Assembly (NCBI GenBank): GCA_934249215.1
Contig: CAKQKN010000157.1
Coordinates: forward strand, 1-11,062
Direction: 5' to 3'
DNA from: an uncultured Clostridia bacterium
GTDB taxonomy: Bacteria; Bacillota; Clostridia; Christensenellales; Borkfalkiaceae
DNA: 11,062 bases
The notes under the pieces are model-generated. The model made no database searches. It saw only the letters and a list, made by a program, of their open reading frames with translations, and was not told where the DNA came from. Shown here in pieces: positions 1-6,820 of this stretch (the first letter of the stretch is position 1; every line of letters begins with the position of its first letter). Both the position numbers and the translations under genes were made by a program.

Positions 1-1025
1 CAGTTTTTTAAGATTTTAAGTTGCGTTTCGGCAAGTTCCTTGACGTTATCTTCTGTTTTGTTAAGTTTTACGTCGGGATTTTCGCAGGCAACGCCGAATC
101 CGCTGCATGGACAATCGCATAAAACGGCGTCCGCACGACCTACGTATTCGTCGTTCCTTACGGAAGAATCCGAAGTAACTACGGAAACGTTCGTCTTGCC
201 CATTCTTTCCGCGTAAGCCTTTATGAGCTGTGCGCGATGTTCGTGCAGTTCGAACGAATAAACTTTTTCGAACTTGTCGGAAAGCAGGACGCTTTTGCCG
301 CCCGGCGCGGCGCAACAGTCAAATAAAATCTTGCCCGCGGGAACGGCGTCGCATATAGCGACGGAGCCGATCGACTGAAATGTATATAGTCCTTTGTCGT
401 AGCCGTCGTCCCTTACGAAATTGCGGACGTCGAACAGATTGAAAAACGGCGTCGAAACAAATTCTTTTCCGCGTTCGGTCAGATATTTTTCGCCGTCGAC
501 GGATTTATCGAACCTTACGTAATTATGCGGTTCTCGGTAAGAAACGATTTTCTCGGTCGTTTCTTTGCCGTAATAAGATTCGAGCAGGTTTATCGCAAAT
601 TCGGGATAGGAATAAGCGACGGATAGTTTCTTATGATATTCTTCGGGAAAAGGCAGAGATTCGCCTGTCTTTATGTACTTACGGAGAACCGCGTTGGCAA
701 AGCCCGCGTTTGCGCCCTTGCCGAGCTTTTTGAGTAGTTCGACGGCGTTGTCCGTGACCGCGTAAGGCGATTTATCGAGGAATCGTAAGTTGTAAATTGC
801 GATTTTCAGCACGACCCGCACGGGAAGTTTCGGCCGTTTGTCGCAATACGCCAAAAGAATGTAATCGATGAAAACGTCGTTTTCGACTACTCCGTAACAA
901 ATTTTGATCACGGTCGCTCGGTTTATCGGCTCGATAATCTCCGAGTTGATCGCTTGCTTTATATACGTTTTCTGCCCGTACACTTTCATCAAAATTCTGT
1001 ACGAGTCGTAAAATGTATTAAGCAT
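1..1025 (-). CDS. rsmB: 16S rRNA (cytosine-5-)-methyltransferase RsmB, C-terminus cut off by window start
   Basis: RsmB transfers a methyl group from S-adenosylmethionine to C5 of a cytosine (C967 in E. coli) of 16S rRNA in the cytoplasm. I translated the frame from the ATG at 1025-1023; 341 full codons are visible and no stop is reached before base 1. Residues about 1-130 form a NusB-like RNA-binding domain (YGVVENDVFIDYIL near residue 50). The SAM-binding motif DCCAAPGGK is at about 236-244 and the motif IV segment DCPCSGFG is near residue 307. The second conserved cysteine region (motif VI, TCS) should lie just outside the window. The start overlaps the fmt stop by 8 nt, which suggests translational coupling; a GGAG (complement of 1035-1038) sits 9 nt before the ATG. 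The def-fmt-rsmB order is classical and supports the call. Confidence 0.93.
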   Translation of the reverse strand, partial: MLNTFYDSYRILMKVYGQKTYIKQAINSEIIEPINRATVIKICYGVVENDVFIDYILLAYCDKRPKLPVRVVLKIAIYNLRFLDKSPYAVTDNAVELLKKLGKGANAGFANAVLRKYIKTGESLPFPEEYHKKLSVAYSYPEFAINLLESYYGKETTEKIVSYREPHNYVRFDKSVDGEKYLTERGKEFVSTPFFNLFDVRNFVRDDGYDKGLYTFQSIGSVAICDAVPAGKILFDCCAAPGGKSVLLSDKFEKVYSFELHEHRAQLIKAYAERMGKTNVSVVTSDSSVRNDEYVGRADAVLCDCPCSGFGVACENPDVKLNKTEDNVKELAETQLKILKN

Positions 1026-1974
1026 CGTGTCTTACTCCGAGAACGGAGTTTATCGTCGCATCTGCTCTTTGCCCGATCGCAAAATCGACGTCCGACATTC
1101 TTTTTTTACCCTCGAGCTGGACTGACGTGAGCCTTACGGTGCCGTTTTTACAAGCGACCACAAAGCCGTTTTTGTTGTCGCAGAAAATGATTTGACCGGG
1201 CGTTTTGTCTGCTGCTTCGGGACACGATAAACTTTCGGCAGCGTAGACTTTCAAAAGTTTTTCGTTAAGGTACGTAAAGGCGCACGGCCACGGATTCATC
1301 CCCCTGACGAAGTTGTGAATCGTTTCGGAATCTTTTGAAAAATCGATGATACCGTCTGATTTTTTGAACATTTTTACGTTAGACGCAAGAGCATGATTCT
1401 GCGGCGTGAACGTGGCAGTTCCGTTTTCGATTTCGTCAAGAGTTTTAACGAGCAATCTCGCTCCGATGAGTGAAAGGCGGTCGAACAATTCCCCTGCGGT
1501 TTCGTTATAACCTATCGGGGTCTTTTCGACGGAGATTACATCGCCGCAGTCGATGCCCGCCTCCGTCTGCATTATGGTGACGCCGGTTTCTTTGTCGCCG
1601 TTTAAAACTGCTTGCTGAATGGGCGCAGCTCCGCGGTACTTCGGCAAAAGCGATGCGTGGACGTTTATTATGCCGTGCGGCGCGATGTCGATTATTTCTT
1701 GAGATAAAATCTGGCCGTAGGCGCAAGTAACCATTATGTCGGGTGCAAGGGATTTCAGATCGTCTACCCCTTGCGTGCGGATTTTCTCGTATTGTAAAAC
1801 TTTGATTCCGTTTTCGGACGCTACGATTTTTACGGGCGAACAAGTCAGTTTCTCCACGCGCCCGGTCGGTTTATCGGGTTGCGTTACGACGGCAAGAAGT
1901 TCGTGCTTGCTTTTGATTATTGCTTTTAAAGTTTCGACCGAAAAATCAGGCGTGCCTAAAAAAATTACTTTCAA
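1018..1974 (-). CDS. fmt: Methionyl-tRNA formyltransferase
   Basis: Fmt formylates the amino group of initiator Met-tRNA using 10-formyltetrahydrofolate, the step that def later reverses on finished proteins. The protein has 318 residues, the usual length. The N-terminus MKVIFLGTPDFSV is the family signature. The catalytic triad is visible as N104 and H106 in INVHASLLP and D142 in AGIDCGD; the 36-residue distance from His to Asp equals that of E. coli Fmt (H108, D144). LLPKYRGAAPIQ at 109-120 is the conserved substrate loop. The C-terminal part (from about 205) is the smaller OB-like tRNA-binding domain. The start codon is TTG (complement of 1972-1974), one base after the def stop codon. It is supported by the family N-terminus and by an AGGAG inside the end of def, about 11 nt upstream. 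Confidence 0.97.
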   Translation of the reverse strand: MKVIFLGTPDFSVETLKAIIKSKHELLAVVTQPDKPTGRVEKLTCSPVKIVASENGIKVLQYEKIRTQGVDDLKSLAPDIMVTCAYGQILSQEIIDIAPHGIINVHASLLPKYRGAAPIQQAVLNGDKETGVTIMQTEAGIDCGDVISVEKTPIGYNETAGELFDRLSLIGARLLVKTLDEIENGTATFTPQNHALASNVKMFKKSDGIIDFSKDSETIHNFVRGMNPWPCAFTYLNEKLLKVYAAESLSCPEAADKTPGQIIFCDNKNGFVVACKNGTVRLTSVQLEGKKRMSDVDFAIGQRADATINSVLGVRHDA

Positions 1975-1975
1975 T

Positions 1976-2431
1976 TTATAATTCGCTCCTCAGATTATCG
2001 GCTTTGTCGACGTATACGATGCCGTCGAGATGGTCGTATTCATGGCAGATTGCTCTTGCAAAAAAACCGACCGCTTTAAGCTTGAACGGTTCTCCGTTTC
2101 TGTCGAGCGCTTTTATCACGACTTCGTTAGGACGCCTGACGTCGCCCCACTTGCCCTTTACGGAAAGACAGCCTTCGGGACCGTATTGCTCGCCTTTCGT
2201 AGAAACGATTTCGGGATTGATGAACTCGTAGTATCCTTCCTCGACGTCGACGATGAATATTCTGCGCAATACGCCGACCTGCACGGCGGCAAGTCCCGCT
2301 CCCTGCGCTTTGTCGAGCGTGTCTTTCATATCGTCGATAAGCTGAATGGTTTTGTCGTTGATCTTTTCGACGGTAAAACTTTTCTTGCGGAGCGTTTCGT
2401 CGCCGAGTTGTATAATATTTCTTATTGCCAT
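1976..2431 (-). CDS. def: Peptide deformylase
   Basis: Def is a metal-dependent hydrolase that removes the formyl group from the N-terminal methionine of new proteins at the ribosome exit. The protein is 151 residues, a normal length for a short type 1 enzyme. All three family motifs are present: GAGLAAVQ at 44-51, EGCLS at 86-90 (metal ligand C88) and HEYDH at 130-134 (ligands H130 and H134, catalytic E131). The ATG start has an AAAGG-type ribosome binding site about 7 nt upstream (near 2438-2442 on the complement). The gene lies 80 nt after priA and one base before fmt, so the formylation and deformylation enzymes are made from the same message. Confidence 0.97.
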   Translation of the reverse strand: MAIRNIIQLGDETLRKKSFTVEKINDKTIQLIDDMKDTLDKAQGAGLAAVQVGVLRRIFIVDVEEGYYEFINPEIVSTKGEQYGPEGCLSVKGKWGDVRRPNEVVIKALDRNGEPFKLKAVGFFARAICHEYDHLDGIVYVDKADNLRSEL

Positions 2432-2511
2432 AATTTACCTTTTATATTTTAGCTTGTATTCTGTTCTTGTTTTCTTTGAGCGTATTCTTCGTTTATGTTT
2501 GAACCGCCAAT

Positions 2512-4710
2512 TTAACTCAAATTCGACGGGTTTTCTTCAACGGATATAAGCGCCTTGTCGTTTCGGTATTTCAGCGCGGCGTCGAAAATCCTGTTGCGGA
2601 GCGTTTCGTCGTTTTCGACGATCCGCATAAGCACCTGATATCTGTATTTATTCTTCAGTCGCTTGATAGGCGATTTCATCTTATTGAAAAAAGAAAAGGA
2701 TTGTCTTGCGGAATCGTAGATGCTCTTCAGTTCGAAATATACGCTTTTCAGCGTTTCCAAAGCGTCGTTTTCGTCCACGGCTTCGACTAATACGCGGATT
2801 ATGCGCGAATACGGCGGGAAATGAGTCGCTTTTCTGATCGCAATTTCGCGCTGGAAAAAGCCTTCGTAGTCGTAGTTCATCGCAAAACGCAATACGGGGT
2901 CGTTCGGAGAATACGTTTGCAAAACGACGGTACCTTTATCTGCCGCTCTGCCGCTTCTGCCCGCGACTTGCGTCAAAAGCTGATAGGTCCTTTCGCCGCT
3001 GCGATAGTCGCTGAAATGCAGGCTCATGTCGGCGTCGAGTATCCCGACGAGCGTGACGTGCGGGAAATCGTGACCTTTCGCGATCATCTGTGTGCCGACG
3101 AGTATGTCTGCTTCGTGAGCCGCGAACGCAGAAAGAATTTTGTAGTGACCTTCTTTGTTCGACGTGGTGTCGTTGTCCATTCTTATGAGCGAAGCGGACG
3201 GGAAAAGTTGTTTCAGTTCGGATACAATCTTTTGAGTGCCGGTGCCGATGAAGGACAGGTTTTTCGAGCCGCATTCGGGACAAGCTGAAAGCATTTTGTA
3301 CGTCGTGCCGCAATAGTGGCATTTGAGAACGTTGCCGTCACGGTGATAGTTGAGCGAAACGTCGCACGTGCTGCAAGTCGCCACGTAACCGCATTCGCGG
3401 CAGATTACTTGTTGCGAATAGCCGCGGCGGTTCAGAAATATTATCGCCTGATTGCCAGATTTCAGCGTTTTTTCGAGTTCGTCTTTTAAGTACGACGAAA
3501 AATAGGTGTTGTTGCCGCGTCTGACTTCCTGTCGCATGTCGGCGACGATCACTTCAGGCAGCGGGCGTTTGTTTATACGCTCTGGCATTCTTACGAGATT
3601 GAAAATGCCCTCTTTTGCTTTGACGAACGACTCAACCGACGGCGTCGCGCTGCCGAGAACGAGTTTGCAGTCGTTGTATTTCGCGCGGAGTTCGGCTACG
3701 TCGAAAGTCGAATATCTCGGCGAGCTTTCGCTTTCGTAACTTCCGTCGTGCTCTTCGTCGATTATTATGATCCCGACGTTTTCCACGGGGGCGAATATGG
3801 CGCTTCTGGCACCGATTGCGATTTTTGCTTCGCCCGAACGGAGTCTGCGCCATTCGTCGAATCGCTCGCCGGCGGAAAGCCCGCTGTGCAGAATCGCGCA
3901 GAGTTCGTTGAATCTGCCGCGGAGCTGTTTGAGCATTTGCGGAGTAAGCGATATTTCGGGAACGAGCATGATTGCGGTTTTGCCGCGCTCGATCGCGCGC
4001 TTTATCAGTTCAAGATATACTTCGGTTTTGCCGCTGCCCGTTACGCCGAAAACGAGAGTTACCGTTTTTTGGGTTTCGCAGATCGATTCGATGGCGTTAC
4101 GCTGTGCGGGAACGAGATCGACGGACTTGTCCGAAGAAATCATTTCCGAATACGGGATTCGGCAGATTTCCGTTTTTTCGGAGATTATAAAACCCTTTTC
4201 GATCAGTTGCTTCACGGCGCCGTTTCCGAACTCGCTTCTTAAAGCAGATGCACGGATTTTTCCGACCGAACGAACTTTTTCCAAGGCGGCGCGCTGACTT
4301 TTTGCGGCTTTACCCAAAGAATCGAGCGATTGTTCATATGATAACGCGTCGTTAAAAGATAAAAATTCGACGGTCTTTTCGACGACCGTGCGACGGCGCA
4401 TTTCGGACGGCAGAAAAAGGCGCATAGCCGCCGCTTTCGTGACTTTGTATTTATCCGAAACGTAATCGACGAGTTTTAACGATTCGGCGGTGAGCGCGGG
4501 AAAATCCTCGCAGACGCCGAGTATTTTTTTGATTTTTTCGGGCGGAAGATCGCTTTTCTCTTTCAACCTTACGATTATGCCGTCGATCGTTCTGTTGCCG
4601 AACGGAACGCTTACGCGCATTCCCGCCGTAACGCCAAAATTGCCCGTATCGTAATCAAAGATTCGATCGAGCTCGGTATTGGTAATATCGACGATAACTT
4701 CGGCAATCAT
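2512..4710 (-). CDS. priA: Primosomal protein N' (replication restart helicase PriA)
   Basis: PriA recognises stalled replication forks and D-loops and reloads the replisome; it is an ATP-driven 3'-5' superfamily 2 helicase. Numbering from the ATG at 4710 (732 residues): an N-terminal DNA-binding domain beginning MIAEVIVDI, Walker A GVTGSGKT at about 222-229, Walker B DEEH at 318-321, GSATP at 353-357, and QVAGRSGR (motif VI) near 581-588. Between the helicase lobes sit eight zinc-binding cysteines in pairs (about 437/440, 446/449, 464/467, 477/480). A TTG nine bases upstream (4717-4719) is an alternative start and is preceded by a distant GGAG. I prefer the ATG because families usually start close to the AEVIVD segment; neither start has a good ribosome binding site. 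A hairpin with T-tracts lies immediately upstream. Confidence 0.97.
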   Translation of the reverse strand: MIAEVIVDITNTELDRIFDYDTGNFGVTAGMRVSVPFGNRTIDGIIVRLKEKSDLPPEKIKKILGVCEDFPALTAESLKLVDYVSDKYKVTKAAAMRLFLPSEMRRRTVVEKTVEFLSFNDALSYEQSLDSLGKAAKSQRAALEKVRSVGKIRASALRSEFGNGAVKQLIEKGFIISEKTEICRIPYSEMISSDKSVDLVPAQRNAIESICETQKTVTLVFGVTGSGKTEVYLELIKRAIERGKTAIMLVPEISLTPQMLKQLRGRFNELCAILHSGLSAGERFDEWRRLRSGEAKIAIGARSAIFAPVENVGIIIIDEEHDGSYESESSPRYSTFDVAELRAKYNDCKLVLGSATPSVESFVKAKEGIFNLVRMPERINKRPLPEVIVADMRQEVRRGNNTYFSSYLKDELEKTLKSGNQAIIFLNRRGYSQQVICRECGYVATCSTCDVSLNYHRDGNVLKCHYCGTTYKMLSACPECGSKNLSFIGTGTQKIVSELKQLFPSASLIRMDNDTTSNKEGHYKILSAFAAHEADILVGTQMIAKGHDFPHVTLVGILDADMSLHFSDYRSGERTYQLLTQVAGRSGRAADKGTVVLQTYSPNDPVLRFAMNYDYEGFFQREIAIRKATHFPPYSRIIRVLVEAVDENDALETLKSVYFELKSIYDSARQSFSFFNKMKSPIKRLKNKYRYQVLMRIVENDETLRNRIFDAALKYRNDKALISVEENPSNLS

Positions 4711-4724
4711 AATTTTCAAATATT

Positions 4725-4749
4725 AAAAAATGCTCCGTGGAGCATTTTT
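4725..4749 (-). terminator. Bidirectional intrinsic terminator-like hairpin between rpoZ and priA
   Basis: AAAAATGCTC and GAGCATTTTT form a 10-bp perfect inverted repeat around a 4-nt loop (CGTG). It has a run of Ts on the 3' side in either reading direction, as in a rho-independent terminator. It starts 8 nt after the rpoZ stop and ends about 14 nt before the priA ATG. It could end rpoZ transcription partly or fully. The GC part of the stem is only 5 bp, so it may be leaky. Its 3' arm also contains GGAG, the only Shine-Dalgarno-like sequence ahead of priA. Confidence 0.65.
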
Positions 4750-4757
4750 CGGTATCA

Positions 4758-4961
4758 TCAGAATTTAGTGGGGATGATCTTGTTGTCGTAAATTTCTTTT
4801 GCGGCAAGAGTAAGGGGTTTTTCGCCACCCGGGACGTCGGTCAGCCCCTGGTTCTGCGCATTGTCGATGAGCTGACGCGCACGCTTTGACGCAACGACGC
4901 AAAGCGCGTATTTAGAGCCCATTTTTGCGGCGAGTTCGTCGATAGGCGGTTCATGAAGCAT
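4758..4961 (-). CDS. rpoZ: DNA-directed RNA polymerase omega subunit
   Basis: Omega is the small subunit that helps fold and hold the beta' chain in RNA polymerase. The 67-residue product has the family's two conserved segments: SKYALCVVASKRARQL at 16-31 and GEKPLTLAAKEIYDNKI at 46-62. The length is typical for Clostridia. The ATG is preceded by a strong GGAGG (complement of 4970-4974) about 8 nt away. It follows yicC after 61 nt. In most related genomes gmk (and often remA) stands between yicC and rpoZ, and coaBC between rpoZ and priA; all are absent here. A terminator-like hairpin follows directly. Confidence 0.95.
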   Translation of the reverse strand: MLHEPPIDELAAKMGSKYALCVVASKRARQLIDNAQNQGLTDVPGGEKPLTLAAKEIYDNKIIPTKF

Positions 4962-5022
4962 ATATATTTCCTCCGTTATTGATAGTTTTTATTTAATTCC
5001 GAAAATTCGGACTTTTTCGAGT

Positions 5023-5904
5023 TTATTCTATATTCTGAATCTGTTCGCGAATTTTCTCTATTTCGCCCTTTAATAAAAGCGCGTCGTTGGTTACTTCGAT
5101 GTCGTTCGACTTCGAACAGATCGTGTTTGCTTCGCGGTTGAATTCCTGAACGAGAAAATCTACTTTTCTGCCCGGCGTGTCGAATTCCATAAGTTTTCTA
5201 TACTGTGCTATATGCGATTTTAACCGTGTCAGTTCTTCGTCGATGCACGATTTATCCGCAAAAACGGCGACTTCCTGCAAAAGCCTCGATTCGTCGATCT
5301 GCGTGCCCGACAGAATGTTTCGGACGCGTTCGTCGATTCTTATACGGAAGTTTTCGGCAACGACGGGCGCCCGCTTTTCGATCTTCGTTACAAGCCTTTC
5401 GACCTCGTCTACGTGCGACAATAAATCGGTTTTGAGCTTGTCGCCCTCTGTTTTTCGCATTACGTTAAGATTGTCGAGCGCGTTTTCGAGAACGGTTTTT
5501 ATCGAATCGGCAAGAAGGTTTTCGTCCGCGTCGTCGTCGGCGGAAAAATCGATCACGTCGGGACTACGCATAATCTGACCGACGGTAAAATCGTTTTCTA
5601 TTCCGAGATAGTCTGATATTTTAACGGAAGCGTCGTAATATGCTTTTGCGAGCATAAGATCGACGTTGACCGTTTTTTCGCGTTCACGCGTGTCGGTAAA
5701 AGTGAAAAACAGTTCCACCCTGCCGCGCGTCAGTTTACTTTGTACCGTTTTGCGGATGAGATCGTCGTAGGCGACGAAAGACTTCGGATATTTCGGAATT
5801 ATATCGAGAAAACGATTGTTTACCGTTTTGATTTCGACAGTGATTTCATATCCTTTTTTATATTCGGCTTTGCCGAATCCGGTCATACTGAACATACGTC
5901 GCAT
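5023..5904 (-). CDS. yicC: YicC/YloC family endoribonuclease
   Basis: Members of the YicC family are cytoplasmic endoribonucleases; E. coli YicC has been linked to cleavage of small RNAs and B. subtilis YloC is the relative. The product has 293 residues (family about 290). The N-terminal signature SMTGFGKAE is at 6-14, within the YicC N-terminal domain (about 1-155). The C-terminal DUF1732 domain (about 210-293) holds the strongly conserved EELTRLKSHI, GRKVDFLVQEFNREANT and the final EKIREQIQNIE. Three in-frame ATGs are possible (5904, 5895, 5886). The one at 5895 would give MFSMTGFG, closest to the usual family start; none has a clear ribosome binding site, so the start is uncertain by up to 3-6 codons. 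It is the first gene of the leftward housekeeping block. Confidence 0.93.
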   Translation of the reverse strand: MRRMFSMTGFGKAEYKKGYEITVEIKTVNNRFLDIIPKYPKSFVAYDDLIRKTVQSKLTRGRVELFFTFTDTREREKTVNVDLMLAKAYYDASVKISDYLGIENDFTVGQIMRSPDVIDFSADDDADENLLADSIKTVLENALDNLNVMRKTEGDKLKTDLLSHVDEVERLVTKIEKRAPVVAENFRIRIDERVRNILSGTQIDESRLLQEVAVFADKSCIDEELTRLKSHIAQYRKLMEFDTPGRKVDFLVQEFNREANTICSKSNDIEVTNDALLLKGEIEKIREQIQNIE

Positions 5905-5928
5905 ACACCCCGATTCTTAATCTTCATA

Positions 5929-5957
5929 ACTTTAACACAAATTCGGGGAAAAAGCAA
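5929..5957 (-). promoter_or_regulatory. Possible sigma-A promoter of the yicC block
   Basis: On the complement, TTGCTT (5952-5957) and TAAAGT (5929-5934) are separated by 17 nt. Three of six -35 bases and four of six -10 bases match the sigma-A consensus. Transcription would begin near 5922, giving a leader of under 20 nt before the yicC ATG. The match is modest, but position and spacing are right and this is the only gap ahead of yicC. Confidence 0.4.
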
Positions 5958-5976
5958 GTGTTTTTCGACGAATCAT

Positions 5977-6792
5977 TTATCTTTTCAAACCGAGAAACGC
6001 TTTAACGACGAAAGACAATAACACGAGCAGCAACGAAAAAACGAGCGAAACGATGAGAAACGCCGTTATCGTCGCGGAAAACGAAATTACCGTTCCCGTA
6101 AAGTCGGACAAAAGCGGAGCGGATACGAAATATGAGACGGCGTCCGCGGCGAGCCAAATAAGCGCTACGAAAACGAAACCTTTGAAACCGCCCTTCACGT
6201 CGGCAAAACTCAACTCCATATGCGAAGCGATCGTCAACGAAAGAACTATGAACAACCACCAAAGCGCGTTACCTGCGTTTTTCGGGTCGAAAATCGAACC
6301 GATCACGCCCGTCACCGTTTCACGAAGAATTCCGTAGGTCGAGCCGTCGAATACGTTGAAAGTCGAGCCCGAAAGATAGGAAAGATCGGAATATACGTCG
6401 GCAAACACCGTCGGCGTCAGCAGATACATAAGTAGTATTATTGCGCCGCTGCCGCCGAGACTCGGGGCTATTCCGATAAAGAAATTTCCGATTTGGTGAT
6501 AAACGTTTTGCGGGTTGTATGAATGGCTTACATATCCGAGCGTTCCGTTTTCGCCGTCCGGATCGTAAAGTTTTATTTCGGTGATCCGATGCCCGAAAAC
6601 GATGCAGAACAGCGCGTGCGACAATTCGTGAATCGGCGTTCCGATTATACCTGTGAACAAAAGCATCTTCGTACCCGCCTGCCCGGCTATTCTGCACGCA
6701 AAAGTCCGACAGAGGGCTATCAGTAATCCGAAAAGAACGATTATTCCGACCGAAAAGGCAATCTGTGAAAGAAATTCGGTAAATATATCCAT
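5977..6792 (-). CDS. Multi-pass membrane protein with HExxH motif, M50-like metallopeptidase candidate
   Basis: I do not recognise a named gene. The 271-residue protein has about six hydrophobic segments (near 10-30, 44-66, 103-126, 175-192, 204-225 and 233-267). The motif GTPIHELSHALF puts H55, E56 and H59 inside or next to the second segment, as in intramembrane zinc proteases of the M50 (site-2 protease) type. The usual M50 LDG motif is not evident. HMELSFADVKGG at 191-202, also at a membrane border, could provide a further ligand (H191 or D198), but that is inference. GNFFIGIAPSLGG at 102-114 resembles the conserved membrane turn of such proteins. The start is ATG with no clear Shine-Dalgarno sequence. 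It follows the FAD oxidoreductase gene by 28 nt and is probably co-transcribed with it. A catalytically inactive relative is possible. Substrate unknown. Confidence 0.75.
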   Translation of the reverse strand: MDIFTEFLSQIAFSVGIIVLFGLLIALCRTFACRIAGQAGTKMLLFTGIIGTPIHELSHALFCIVFGHRITEIKLYDPDGENGTLGYVSHSYNPQNVYHQIGNFFIGIAPSLGGSGAIILLMYLLTPTVFADVYSDLSYLSGSTFNVFDGSTYGILRETVTGVIGSIFDPKNAGNALWWLFIVLSLTIASHMELSFADVKGGFKGFVFVALIWLAADAVSYFVSAPLLSDFTGTVISFSATITAFLIVSLVFSLLLVLLSFVVKAFLGLKR

Positions 6793-6820
6793 TTTTCTAT
6801 CGGTAAGAAGAAAATTGCGA

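Noticed and set aside
2821..4297. Several + strand open frames of 70-176 codons opposite priA
   Set aside because: Shadows of the priA coding strand; the amino acid composition is unnatural and no domain is recognisable.
4998..5017. TCCGAAAATTCGGA followed by CTTTTT as a terminator
   Set aside because: The T-run is on the + strand, where no gene ends; in the leftward direction there is no T-tract and the stem is only 5-6 bp.
5936..5968. GAAAAA/TTTTTC pairing as a terminator of the HELSH protein gene
   Set aside because: The stem is only A-T pairs plus one G-C and overlaps the putative yicC -35 box; not stable enough to support.
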